Shown piece by piece: positions 46,020 to 54,110 of a stretch of 64,000 nt of DNA (positions within the stretch are counted from its first letter, which is position 1; each line of letters starts with the position of its first letter). The stretch comes from Luteimicrobium album (GTDB taxonomy: Bacteria; Actinomycetota; Actinomycetes; Actinomycetales; Cellulomonadaceae), in the NCBI RefSeq assembly GCF_030161555.1, contig NZ_BSUK01000001.1:2170001-2234000 (forward strand), read 5' to 3'. The translations under genes and the position numbers were made by a program. The notes beneath the pieces were generated by a model. That model searched no databases. It saw only the letters and a program-made list of their open reading frames with translations, and had not been told where the DNA came from.

Positions 46020-46523
46020 TCACGTCGACGCCGCGGGCTCCCGCGGGTCCGGCAGGAGACGGTGGAGCAGCGGCGTGTTGACCTCCCGCGTGAAGAAGTC
46101 GATCAGGGGACCGGCGAAGAACGCGGTCATCACGGTCCCGACCCCTACCGGGCCTCCGAGCACGATCGCGAGACCCACGAACAGCAGGTCCTGCGCGACG
46201 CGCACCACGCGGTACAGTGCCCCGGTCCGGTCGACGACGATCGGGGCGATCGCGTCGTAGGGCGCCGTCCCGATCCCGGCGGTCATGTACGCCGACGCGC
46301 CCGCGGTGAAGAGCACGATCACGACCACCACGAGCAGCACCGCGTTCACGAGGAGCTGGTAGAGACCGAGGTGCGAGTTCGAGGCGGTGAACGGGTCGAC
46401 CCCGACGTCGGCGCTGAGCAGCACCGCCGACCCCACGGCCAGCACGGCCACACCCGCCAGGGCCCAGAGCGCCCGGAGCGCGAGCTCGCCCGGCGGCATG
46501 GTCGGGCGGCGTCCGCTCGTCAT
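46020..46523 (-). CDS. YczE/YyaS-type membrane protein, shorter than usual
   Basis: 167 residues with four or five membrane helices. LSADVGVDPFTASNSHLGLYQLLVN and YMTAGIGTAPYDAIAPIVVDR, then GPVGVGTVMTAFFAGPLIDFF, are the repeated G-x-G/P-x-D loops of this family. Full-length relatives have about 210-225 residues; here the segment between the first loop and the next helix seems to lack some 50 residues, in frame. It may be a genuine short form or a deletion. Function in the family is unclear. Sits nine bases after the glycosyltransferase stop. Confidence 0.65.
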   Translation of the reverse strand: MTSGRRPTMPPGELALRALWALAGVAVLAVGSAVLLSADVGVDPFTASNSHLGLYQLLVNAVLLVVVVIVLFTAGASAYMTAGIGTAPYDAIAPIVVDRTGALYRVVRVAQDLLFVGLAIVLGGPVGVGTVMTAFFAGPLIDFFTREVNTPLLHRLLPDPREPAAST

Positions 46524-46532
46524 GAGGGCACG

Positions 46533-47745
46533 CTAGGCGCTCCTTGTCGACCCGGCGACCGCGGCGGGCGCCCCGGCCCACGCCACCCGCTCGACGACGC
46601 CCGCGTACGACGCGACCATCCTCGTGCGGCTGAACCGGGACCGGCTGCGCTGGAGCGCGGGCGTCAGCTCGTCGCGCCGGGCGACCCCTCGGCCCACCCG
46701 GCGGCGACCGCCTCCGGGTCGCGCGCGACGACGAGGCCGATCCCCTCGACGATCCGGGCGCTGTCGCCCACGTCGGTCGCGACGGGCACCGCCCCGCACA
46801 TCGCGCCCTCGATGAGGCACAGCGGCGCCGCCTCGCCGAACGACGACGTGAGCGCCACGACGTCGGCGATCGCGAGCACCGACGGCACGTCGTGGCGCAC
46901 CCCGAGCAGGTGGAGCCGGTCGAGGAGGTCGGGCCGGTCGCCGAACGCCCGCGCGACGTCGTCCGCGAGCCCTGGGTTCGCGAGGCTCATCCCGGCGCCG
47001 CACGCGACGACGTGGGCGCCGTCGTCGGCGGCGAGGTGCACGCGCGCGGCCGCGAGGAACAGCGGGACGTCCTTCATCGTGTCGTACCGGGCCGCGAGCA
47101 CGACGACGGACGCGTCCACCGGGATCCCGGTGCGGACCCGCAGCGTCGCACGTCGCCCGCGCCCCGCCGGCCGGAACCGCAGCAGGTCGACTCCGTTCGG
47201 GACCACCGTGAGCAGGTGCTCGGGCACGCCCGCTGCCGCGTACGCGTCGCGCGTCGCGTAGGCACAGCACACGGCCGCCGCGAGCCGGCCCGACGACGCA
47301 GCCTCCAGCAGGTCCGCGAGCCCGCGTCCCGAGTGCTCGGGGTCCGACCGGTGCAGGCACGCCACGACCGGCGCGTCCCCGAACGCGTCCGTGGCGACGA
47401 GCCGGAGCGGCTGCTCCTTGAGCGTGAGGATCACGTCGGACGTCGCGGCGAGCCGGGCGGCGCGGGCGAGCTCGGCCGTGTCGAAGGGCCGGTTCGCGGG
47501 GTCGTCCCAGCCGCGGCCCAGCGACGACACCGGCACCCCGGCACGACGCAGCGCCTGGTAGCGGGGGTCGTCGACCATGCGCTGGCGCAGGCTCTCGCGC
47601 TGCACCTCGCGATGGATCGCGAGGACGCGATGGGACTGCGTCCCGCCGGCGTGCAGGCCGGTCACCACGCTCGTGTGCAGCGCGCGCGCCCACCGCTGAA
47701 GAACCCTTCGTACACGGACAGCACCCGCACGGGTCTCGTCGTCAT
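46533..47745 (-). CDS. Group 1 (GT4) glycosyltransferase, two frame breaks
   Basis: About 404 residues after repair. N-terminus TTRPVRVLSVYEGFFSGGAR then VVTGLHAGGTQSHRVLAIH (acceptor domain), VVPNGVDLLRFRP, VVLAARYDTMKDVPLFLAAA, and the E-x7-E donor motif in SSFGEAAPLCLIEGAMCGAVPVATD. Retaining GT-B enzyme that uses a nucleotide sugar. One base is missing at 47689-47691 and one at C4 46685-46688; the latter exposes the proper C-terminus ARRDELTPALQRSRSRFS. Acceptor unknown; possibly surface glycan. Confidence 0.85.
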
Positions 47746-47834
47746 GCGGTGAGCATGCGGGCGCCCGGTTGCCGCTGGATGACGGGCCCGTGACGGCTGC
47801 GTCAACGCTCGACGGTGCCGGCGGCGCCGCGTGG

Positions 47835-48425
47835 CTACCGGGTGGGGAGGAGGGCGCGGATCGCGCGCTCGGCCTCGGCGGGGCTCATGGGCCGGCACCC
47901 GAGGGCGACCCACCTCTGGACGAGGGCGGGCTCGGCGCGCAGGAGCGCCCATCCGCGGCGCAGCAGCGTGACGGGCGGCTTGCGCATCTCGCCGAGGTCG
48001 CGCAGCAGCCGGTACCAGGCGGTGACGACGCGCGGTCGGCGCAGGCAGATGGCGTCCGCGAGGATCCCCTCGGTCCGGCAGGCCTCGACGAGCTCGGCGG
48101 CGAAGATGCCCTCCGCGACGACCAGCGGCGCTCCGGAGGCGTCGAGCTGCGTCGTGCCGGTGCGCCGCGACGTGGAGATGTCGTAGACGGGGACCTCGGT
48201 GTGGCCGTCGCGGCAGAGCCGCTCGAGGGCCGCGAGGGCGGCGGCGCCGTCCCAGCTCGCGGGGTCGTCCCAGTCGACGATGCCGAAGCGGTGGGGCAGG
48301 TCGGGGTGGTCGAGGTCGAGGTAGAAGTCGTCGAGCGCGACGACGGGCAGCCCGAGCCGACGGGTGAGCGACGTCTTTCCCGAGCCCGAGGCCCCCGTGA
48401 GCAGGACGACGCGGCGGGCCGGCAC
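47835..48425 (-). CDS. Uridine kinase-like P-loop protein
   Basis: 196 residues from GTG 48425. Walker A LLTGASGSGKTSLTRRL at residues 8-24, then ALDDFYLDLDHPDLPHRFG (substrate Asp/Tyr region as in uridine kinase), YDISTSRRTG and VVAEGIFAAELVEACR. It is related to the uridine kinase/phosphoribulokinase group, but the substrate is unclear. Adding one base at 48455-48457 would extend the start to GTG 48466 (SEP then RPLPLPDGARVPARR). Stop is TAG. Confidence 0.75.
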   Translation of the reverse strand: MPARRVVLLTGASGSGKTSLTRRLGLPVVALDDFYLDLDHPDLPHRFGIVDWDDPASWDGAAALAALERLCRDGHTEVPVYDISTSRRTGTTQLDASGAPLVVAEGIFAAELVEACRTEGILADAICLRRPRVVTAWYRLLRDLGEMRKPPVTLLRRGWALLRAEPALVQRWVALGCRPMSPAEAERAIRALLPTR

Positions 48426-48486
48426 GCGGGCGCCGTCGGGCAGGGGAAGAGGGCGGGCTCGCTCACCGTCGCATTGTCTCAGCGGA

Positions 48487-48503
48487 GTTAACGATCCGTG
48501 AAC
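48487..48503. promoter_or_regulatory. PHO-box-like direct repeat upstream of the phn-type operon
   Basis: Read on the minus strand, GTTCACGGATC is followed at once by GTTAACTCCGC: two GTTnAC half-sites exactly 11 bases apart, the layout of PhoP boxes in Streptomyces. Further GTTCACG half-sites lie at 48527-48533 and 48565-48571, and a TTCCATGGAA palindrome at 48509-48518. The site lies between the divergent kinase gene and the HAD gene. Confidence 0.5.
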
Positions 48504-48565
48504 AGTTGTTCCATGGAAGCAGATTTCGTGAACGGAACGTCCACGAGGGGTCTAGCATCGCTGGC

Positions 48566-49363
48566 GTGAACCGCCCCGCCGTGCTCCTGCTCGACTTCGA
48601 CGGCACCGTCTGCGTCGGCGACGGCCCTGTCCGCGCCTACGCGGACGCCGTCGTGACCGCTGTCCTCGACGCCGCCACCACCGACGCCGCCACGAACGAC
48701 GCCCACAGTGCCGCGGGACAATCCTTCTCCGACGACCTGCGCCAGGGGCTCGAGGCGTATCTCGACTCCGCCGCCGTCGCGGCGGTCTCCGACGTTTCCG
48801 GCGAGGAGCCGCCCGTCGACGGGTACGCCGCCGTCGCCGCGCTCGCCGCCCGCCACGCGACCCCCGCCCAGCTCGACGCCGCGTACACCGCGTCGCGCGA
48901 GGCGCTCGCGATGTCGGGCCTCGAGGTCGCGGCCCCGGACGGCCTCGTCGCCCTGCTCGACGAGCTCGGCCCGCACGTGGAGCGGGTCCTCGTCACCAAC
49001 GCCCCCGCGCGCGGCGTCCACGAGACCCTCGCGAGGCTCGGCCTCGCGGACGTGCTCGACGACGTCGTCACCGAGGCAGCCAAGCCCGCGGGCTGGGACC
49101 GCATCCTCCCCGCGTACCTCGCCGGCCGGCCCACCGAGGCCGTGCTCGCCGTCGGCGACGTGTGGCGCAACGACGTCGAGCCCCCGCTCGCCGCCGGCTG
49201 TGCGACCGCGCTCATCGACCGTTTCGGTCACCGCCCCGGGCCCGCGCACGCGGCCGCCCGGACCTTCGAGGAGCTCTACCCGGCGATCCGGGAGTGGGCG
49301 GCCGACCCGGCCGGGTTCGTCGCCCGCCACGCGCCCGTCGTCCACGAGCTCACCGCCGCCTGA
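48566..49363 (+). CDS. HAD-superfamily hydrolase
   Basis: 265 residues from GTG 48566. Motif I LLLDFDGTVCVGD, motif II VLVTNAPARG, motif III Lys in TEAAKPAGWDRI and motif IV VLAVGDVWRNDVE. Type I cap between motifs I and II. Phosphatase or phosphonatase-like chemistry in the cytoplasm. It leads the PhnD-C-E-E operon (57 bases ahead), so its substrate may be the imported phosphorus compound. TAGCAT 12 bases before the GTG could be a -10 for a leaderless or near-leaderless mRNA. Confidence 0.8.
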   Translation: MNRPAVLLLDFDGTVCVGDGPVRAYADAVVTAVLDAATTDAATNDAHSAAGQSFSDDLRQGLEAYLDSAAVAAVSDVSGEEPPVDGYAAVAALAARHATPAQLDAAYTASREALAMSGLEVAAPDGLVALLDELGPHVERVLVTNAPARGVHETLARLGLADVLDDVVTEAAKPAGWDRILPAYLAGRPTEAVLAVGDVWRNDVEPPLAAGCATALIDRFGHRPGPAHAAARTFEELYPAIREWAADPAGFVARHAPVVHELTAA

Positions 49364-49419
49364 CCCACCCGAACAGCAACCCCCGTCACCCCGGCGGGAC
49401 AGAACAGAACGGGAACGCC

Positions 49420-50463
49420 ATGAACATCGCACGTGCACGACTCGCGGGGCTCGTCGGCGCCGCGGCGCTCGCCACGTCCCTCGTCCTCGCCGGCTGCGGC
49501 GCGTCCCAGGAGGACGCGTCGTCGGGCGGCGGCTCGGGCTCCGGGACCACGGGCGCGTCCGCGCCCTGCACCGGCAAGTCCGACGACGGCGCCAAGGACC
49601 CGACCGGCCTCACCCTCGCGCTGGTCCCGTCGGGCGACGCGAAGAAGCTCGTCGAGACGGTCAAGCCGCTCGAGGAGGCGCTGACGTCGCGCCTCGGTAT
49701 CCCCGTCAAGGGCGTCATCACGCAGGACTACCAGGCCGCGGTCGAGGCGATCGGCTCGAACCAGGCCCAGATCGGCATGCTGCCGAGCCTGCAGATGAGC
49801 CAGGCCTGCGACAAGTACGGGGCCGTCCCCGCGCTGCAGACGCAGCGCAACGGCAAGTCCACCTACGCGGCGCAGTTCATGACGAACAACCCCGACAAGT
49901 ACTGCTCCGACACCCCCGTCAAGGGCGAGAACGGGATGCTGTACTGCAACGGGACCGAGTCCGGGACGGGCCCCGCGGGTCTCGACTCGCTGCCCAAGAT
50001 CAAGGGCGCGACCGTCTCGCTGCTCCAGGCCGCGTCGCCGGCCGGCTACATCTTCCCGGTGGCCGCCATGAAGAAGGCCGGCATCGACGTCGACAAGGAC
50101 GTCAAGGTCGTCCAGGTGACCGCGAACGACGCGAGCGTCCTGGCCGTCTACAACGGTGACGCCGAGGTCGGGACGAGCTACTGGGACGCGCGCAGCGTCG
50201 TCGAGGGCGACACCCCCGACGTCGGCAGCAAGGTCGTCGTGTTCGCGCTGACCGACGAGATCCCCAACGACGGGGTGTCGATCTCGGCCGGCCTGAGCAA
50301 GACGTGGCAGACCAAGATCGCGGACGCGATGAAGGACTACGCCTCCACGCCCGAGGGCGTGAAGGCTCTGACGGCGATCTACCAGATCACCGGTCTCGTC
50401 GACGCCGACCCGGCCGCGCTGAGCGAGACTCAGCAGGCGGCCGCGTCGATCGGCCTCGGCTGA
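49420..50463 (+). CDS. phnD: Phosphonate/phosphate-ester ABC transporter binding protein, PhnD-like
   Basis: 347 residues. Lipobox VLAGC at about residue 22-26. The PhnD/PtxB fold: LTLALVPSGDAKKLVETVKPLEEALTSRLGIPV, QDYQAAVEAIGSNQAQIGMLPSLQM, GYIFPVAAMKKAGID, ASVLAVYNGDAEVGTSYWDAR and EIPNDGVSI. A three-Cys insertion (CSDTP ... LYCNG, with QACDKYG) is unusual and could form disulfides. Ligand may be a phosphonate, phosphite or small phosphodiester. Confidence 0.88.
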   Translation: MNIARARLAGLVGAAALATSLVLAGCGASQEDASSGGGSGSGTTGASAPCTGKSDDGAKDPTGLTLALVPSGDAKKLVETVKPLEEALTSRLGIPVKGVITQDYQAAVEAIGSNQAQIGMLPSLQMSQACDKYGAVPALQTQRNGKSTYAAQFMTNNPDKYCSDTPVKGENGMLYCNGTESGTGPAGLDSLPKIKGATVSLLQAASPAGYIFPVAAMKKAGIDVDKDVKVVQVTANDASVLAVYNGDAEVGTSYWDARSVVEGDTPDVGSKVVVFALTDEIPNDGVSISAGLSKTWQTKIADAMKDYASTPEGVKALTAIYQITGLVDADPAALSETQQAAASIGLG

Positions 50464-50530
50464 CACAGCCGGACCGGGTCCGGGCGGTGCGGCGACCACA
50501 AGTCGCCGACGTCGCCCGGCCCGGCCGGTG

Positions 50531-50548
50531 CCGGGCCGCGCGGCCCGG
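50531..50548 (+). other. Intergenic perfect palindrome between phnD and phnC
   Basis: CCGGGCCGCGCGGCCCGG, 18 bases, self-complementary, 26 bases before the phnC ATG. A hairpin here could act as a partial terminator or protect the 3' end of the phnD mRNA, raising binding-protein output over the membrane subunits. Confidence 0.45.
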
Positions 50549-50573
50549 AACGGCTTTCAGGAAGGAAGACCCC

Positions 50574-51452
50574 ATGAGCGGGGAGCAGTTCGAGGGTGCC
50601 GGCTTGCGGACCCGGACCGGCGCGGGCATCCGCTTCGAGCACGTGAACGTCACGTACCCGAACGGCTACCAGGGCCTGCGCGACGTGTCGCTGACCATCG
50701 AGCCGGGGGAGATGGTCGCGGTCGTCGGGCTCTCGGGCGCGGGCAAGTCCACGCTCGTGCGGACCATCAACGGGCTGGTCCCGATCACGTCGGGCGAGAT
50801 CACCGTGGGTGACGTCTCCGACGGCGGCCCGGCCGACGGCGCGGCGGCCGGGGCGACCTACCGCCTCTCCGCCCTGCGTGGCGCGGCCCAGCGCCGGCTG
50901 CGCAGCGAGGTCGGGATGGTCTTCCAGAGCTTCAACCTCGCGCGCCGGACGACGGTCCTCAACAACGTGCTCGTCGGCCGCCTGCACCACACGCCGACAT
51001 GGCGCAGCCTCCTGGGCGCGTGGCGCGCCGACGACGTCGAGCTCGCCATGCAGGCGCTCGAGCGGGTCGAGATCGTCCAGAAGGCGTACTCGAACGCGTC
51101 CGAGCTCTCGGGCGGGCAGCAGCAGCGGGTCGCGATCGCGCGCACGCTCGCCCAGCAGCCCCGCGTGATCCTCGCGGACGAGCCCGTCGCGTCGCTCGAC
51201 CCGCCCACCTCGCACGTGGTCATGCGGGACCTGCAGCGCATCAACGCCGACCTCGGGATCACGGTCGTCGTGAACCTGCACTTCCTCGACCTGGCCCGCC
51301 GCTACGGGCAGCGGATGATCGGACTGCGCGCGGGCGAGGTCGTCTACGACGGCCCGGCCGCCGACGCCGACGAGTCGACGCTCGAGGAGATCTACGGCCG
51401 CTCGCTCACCGCGGAGGACGTGCTCGACGCCCCGCCGGCGGTGCTCGAGTGA
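50574..51452 (+). CDS. phnC: Phosphonate-type ABC transporter ATPase, PhnC-like
   Basis: 292 residues. Walker A GLSGAGKSTLVRTINGL, Q-loop VGMVFQSFNLARRTTVLNNVLVGRL, signature ELSGGQQQRVAIARTLAQQP, Walker B VILADEPVASLDP, H-loop VVVNLHFLDLARRYGQRMIGL. A Gly/Ala insert (GDVSDGGPADGAAAGATYRL) lies after the first beta region. The pattern SNASELSGGQQQ and NLHFLDLA are typical of PhnC. Site GGAAGGAAG before the ATG. Confidence 0.92.
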   Translation: MSGEQFEGAGLRTRTGAGIRFEHVNVTYPNGYQGLRDVSLTIEPGEMVAVVGLSGAGKSTLVRTINGLVPITSGEITVGDVSDGGPADGAAAGATYRLSALRGAAQRRLRSEVGMVFQSFNLARRTTVLNNVLVGRLHHTPTWRSLLGAWRADDVELAMQALERVEIVQKAYSNASELSGGQQQRVAIARTLAQQPRVILADEPVASLDPPTSHVVMRDLQRINADLGITVVVNLHFLDLARRYGQRMIGLRAGEVVYDGPAADADESTLEEIYGRSLTAEDVLDAPPAVLE

Positions 51453-52279
51453 GCGCCGTCGCGGCGCCCGGCGCCTCGGCCGCGCGGCTGCCCGGAGCGG
51501 GCGCACGGCCGAGCAGGCCCCGCCGCTGGCCCGCGCGCGTCGTCGTGCTCGCGGTCCTCGTCGCGATCACGGCGTGGTCGTGGGTCGCGGTCGACGTCGA
51601 CCTCGCGGTCATCGCGCACAACTTCAGCAACGCCCAGAACACCCTCGTCCAGCTCTTCCAGCCCGACTACTCGTTCTTCGGCGAGACGCTCCAGCCGCTG
51701 CTCGAGACCATCCAGATGGCCGTGATCGGCACGGCCGTCGGGTGCGCGGTCTCGCTGCCGCTGTCGTTCCTCGCCTCGCGCGCGACCAACCCGAACGGCC
51801 CGCTGCTCGGGTTCGTGCGGACCGTGATGAACGTCGTCCGGTCGATCCCCGACCTGCTCTACGCGTCGATCTTCGTGACGGTCGTCGGCACGGGCGCGCT
51901 GTCCGGCGTGCTGTCCCTGTTCCTGTTCAACCTCGGGATCATGGTCAAGCTGATCTCCGAGGCGCTCGACGGCGTGGACCGCGGCGGGCAGGAGGCCGCG
52001 CTCGCGTCCGGCGCCACGTGGCTCCAGGCCGACCGCGCCGCGATGCTCCCCGAGGTCGCGCCGCAGTACGTCTCGCAGACCATCTACGTGCTCGAGCTCA
52101 ACATCCGCGCGTCGACCGTGATCGGCCTCGTCGGGGCCGGTGGCCTCGGCATGCTCATCGACCGGGTGCGGACGTTCTACCAGTACCACTACCTGTCGCT
52201 CGTGATCCTCGAGATCCTCGTGCTGGTCCTCCTGCTCGAGCTCCTCAGCTCGGCCGTCCGGAAGAGGCTCGTCCGGTGA
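51449..52279 (+). CDS. phnE: Phosphonate-type ABC permease, PhnE-like (first)
   Basis: 276 residues, GTG overlapping the phnC stop. Membrane helices from ARVVVLAVLVAITAWSWVAV on; PhnE-typical LLETIQMAVIGTAVGCAVSLPLSFLASR, VVRSIPDLLYASIFV and the ATPase-contact loop DRGGQEAALASGATWLQADRAAMLPEV, then ELNIRASTVIGLVGAGGLGMLI. Confidence 0.9.
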   Translation: MSAVAAPGASAARLPGAGARPSRPRRWPARVVVLAVLVAITAWSWVAVDVDLAVIAHNFSNAQNTLVQLFQPDYSFFGETLQPLLETIQMAVIGTAVGCAVSLPLSFLASRATNPNGPLLGFVRTVMNVVRSIPDLLYASIFVTVVGTGALSGVLSLFLFNLGIMVKLISEALDGVDRGGQEAALASGATWLQADRAAMLPEVAPQYVSQTIYVLELNIRASTVIGLVGAGGLGMLIDRVRTFYQYHYLSLVILEILVLVLLLELLSSAVRKRLVR

Positions 52280-53211
52280 GCGCCGCCCCGACCCTCGTGG
52301 CCCCCGGCCGCGCGACGACGCAGGACCGGCCCCGCAAGCCCGCGAACGTCACGCGCAAGGCGCTCTGGCTGGTCGTGGTGGCCGTCGTCGTCGCCGCGTT
52401 CTGGGGCGTCGACATCTCGTGGGGCGCCCTGTGGGACATGCCGGGCAAGCTCTGGCACTACCTCGGGCTGATGTTCCTGCCGCCCGCGTGGTCGAAGCTC
52501 CCCGACGCGCTGTCCGCGACCATGCTGTCGGTCGCGATGGCCTGGTTCGGCACGGCGCTCGGCGTCGTGATCTCGTTCCCGCTCAGCCTGCTCGCGACGC
52601 GCGGCCTCGCGCCCGTCGCCGTGCGCTGGCCGCTGCGGGCCGTGTTCGCGCTGCTCCGTGCGGTCCCCGAGGTCGTCATCGCGGTCCTCATGCTCTCCGT
52701 GACCGGCCTGACCGCGTTCACCGGCGCGCTCGCCATCGCGATCGGGTCCGTCGGCACGCTCGGCAAGTGGGGCTACGAGGCGTTCGAGGCCGTCGACGGC
52801 GGCGCGACGGAGGCCGCGACCGCGGCCGGGGCGTCGCGCGCCCAGGTCATGCGGTGGGGTGTGTGGCCGAACGCCGCGCCCGAGGTCCTCGCGTTCTGGC
52901 TCTACCGGTTCGAGATCTCCGTGCGCGCGTCCGCGATCCTCGGCCTCATCGGCGCCGGCGGCATCGGCAAGATGCTCATCGACAACATCCAGTTCCGCGT
53001 GTGGGACGTCGTCGGCATCCTCATGATCGTCGTCGTGGTCGTCACGATGCTCATCGACCAGATCTCCGGGACGGTGCGGCACCGCATCATCACCGGGCGC
53101 TGGGAGGTGCCCGTCGTGACGGCGCTGCGCCGCAGGTCGGCCCGCGCGGCCCGGCTCGAGGCTTCACCCAGCATCCTCGAGGACGACAGCAGGTCGGGGA
53201 CCGTAGGGTGA
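52276..53211 (+). CDS. phnE2: Phosphonate-type ABC permease, PhnE-like (second)
   Basis: 311 residues, GTGA overlap with the first permease. ALSATMLSVAMAWFGTALGVVISFPLSLLATR, LLRAVPEVVIAVLM, contact loop DGGATEAATAAGASRAQVMRWGVWP and EISVRASAILGLIGAGGIGKMLI repeat the PhnE pattern. Two different permeases imply a heterodimeric channel. A 30-residue cytoplasmic tail (ALRRRSARAARLEASPSILE) is extra. Confidence 0.9.
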   Translation: MSAAPTLVAPGRATTQDRPRKPANVTRKALWLVVVAVVVAAFWGVDISWGALWDMPGKLWHYLGLMFLPPAWSKLPDALSATMLSVAMAWFGTALGVVISFPLSLLATRGLAPVAVRWPLRAVFALLRAVPEVVIAVLMLSVTGLTAFTGALAIAIGSVGTLGKWGYEAFEAVDGGATEAATAAGASRAQVMRWGVWPNAAPEVLAFWLYRFEISVRASAILGLIGAGGIGKMLIDNIQFRVWDVVGILMIVVVVVTMLIDQISGTVRHRIITGRWEVPVVTALRRRSARAARLEASPSILEDDSRSGTVG

Positions 53212-54110
53212 CCGACGTGCGCCCCCTGCGGATCCTCCACGTCTCCGACACCCACCTGCTCGGCGACGGGACCCGCCACTACGGCGTCGTCGACACCGCG
53301 GCCGCGCTGCGCTCCGTGCTCGAGCGCGCGTCGACCGTCACCGACGTGGACGCCGTCGTGCTGTCGGGCGACCTGTCCGACGACGGCACACCCGCCTCGT
53401 ACCGAACCCTCCTCGAGCTCGTCGAACCCTGGGCGGCCGAGCGTGGCGCCGTCGTCGTGCCGGCCATGGGGAACCACGACCTCGCCGCCGGGTTCGAGGA
53501 GGTGCTGGGGGAGCGCGAGCGCACGGTGCTCGTCCGGGGCTTCCGGATCGTCACCGTCGACACCTCCGTCCCCGGCGCCGGGTACGGGCGGCTCGACCCG
53601 GCCCAGCTCGAGCGGCTGCGCCGGGCCCTCGCCGGGCTCGAGGACCCGGATCGCGACACGTGGCCCGAGGACACGACCCACGTGCCGATCCGCCGGACCG
53701 TCGGGGTGCTGCACCACCCGCCCGTCCCGGCGCGCTCGGCGCTCCTCGCGGCGCTCGAGCTGCAGGACCCGGGCCCGCTCCTCGAGGCCTGCGAGGCGTC
53801 CGGCGTGGTGAGCGTCGTGCTCGCCGGGCACTACCACCACGCGCTCGCGACGACGGCCGGTCGCGTCCCGGTGGTCGTCGCGCCCGGCGTCGCGAACTCG
53901 TCGGACCCGCTCGCGCCGTGCGGGCACGAGCGCGCGGACGTCGGGTCCGGCTTCGCAGTCGTCGACGTCCGCGACGACGGCGAGGTGACCGTGGTGTTCG
54001 TGCCCGTCCCGCACGCGTCCGACGTCGCCGACGGCACCGAGCTCTTCGACCTCGGACCCGACGAGGTCGCGCGGATCGCCGCCGCCGCGGGTCCCGGGGC
54101 GACGTCGTGA
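53208..54110 (+). CDS. Rv0805-like metallophosphodiesterase
   Basis: 300 residues of the calcineurin-like class III phosphodiesterases. Metal ligands: HVSDTHLLGDGTRHYGVVD, VVLSGDLSDDGTPASYRTL, PAMGNHD, GVLHHPPV and VLAGHYHHALATT. The overall run of sequence (VDTAAAL, ELVEPWAAERGA, VTVDTSVPG) closely follows M. tuberculosis Rv0805, which hydrolyses cyclic nucleotides and other phosphodiesters. No signal peptide, so it acts in the cytoplasm, presumably on what the PhnDCEE importer brings in. GTGA overlaps on both sides. Confidence 0.88.
   Translation: MTDVRPLRILHVSDTHLLGDGTRHYGVVDTAAALRSVLERASTVTDVDAVVLSGDLSDDGTPASYRTLLELVEPWAAERGAVVVPAMGNHDLAAGFEEVLGERERTVLVRGFRIVTVDTSVPGAGYGRLDPAQLERLRRALAGLEDPDRDTWPEDTTHVPIRRTVGVLHHPPVPARSALLAALELQDPGPLLEACEASGVVSVVLAGHYHHALATTAGRVPVVVAPGVANSSDPLAPCGHERADVGSGFAVVDVRDDGEVTVVFVPVPHASDVADGTELFDLGPDEVARIAAAAGPGATS

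Noticed and set aside
48505..48565. Upstream start for the HAD gene at 48506
   Set aside because: It would place the promoter-like TAGCAT and the repeats inside the coding region, and residues before NRPAVLLLDFDGT have no family match.
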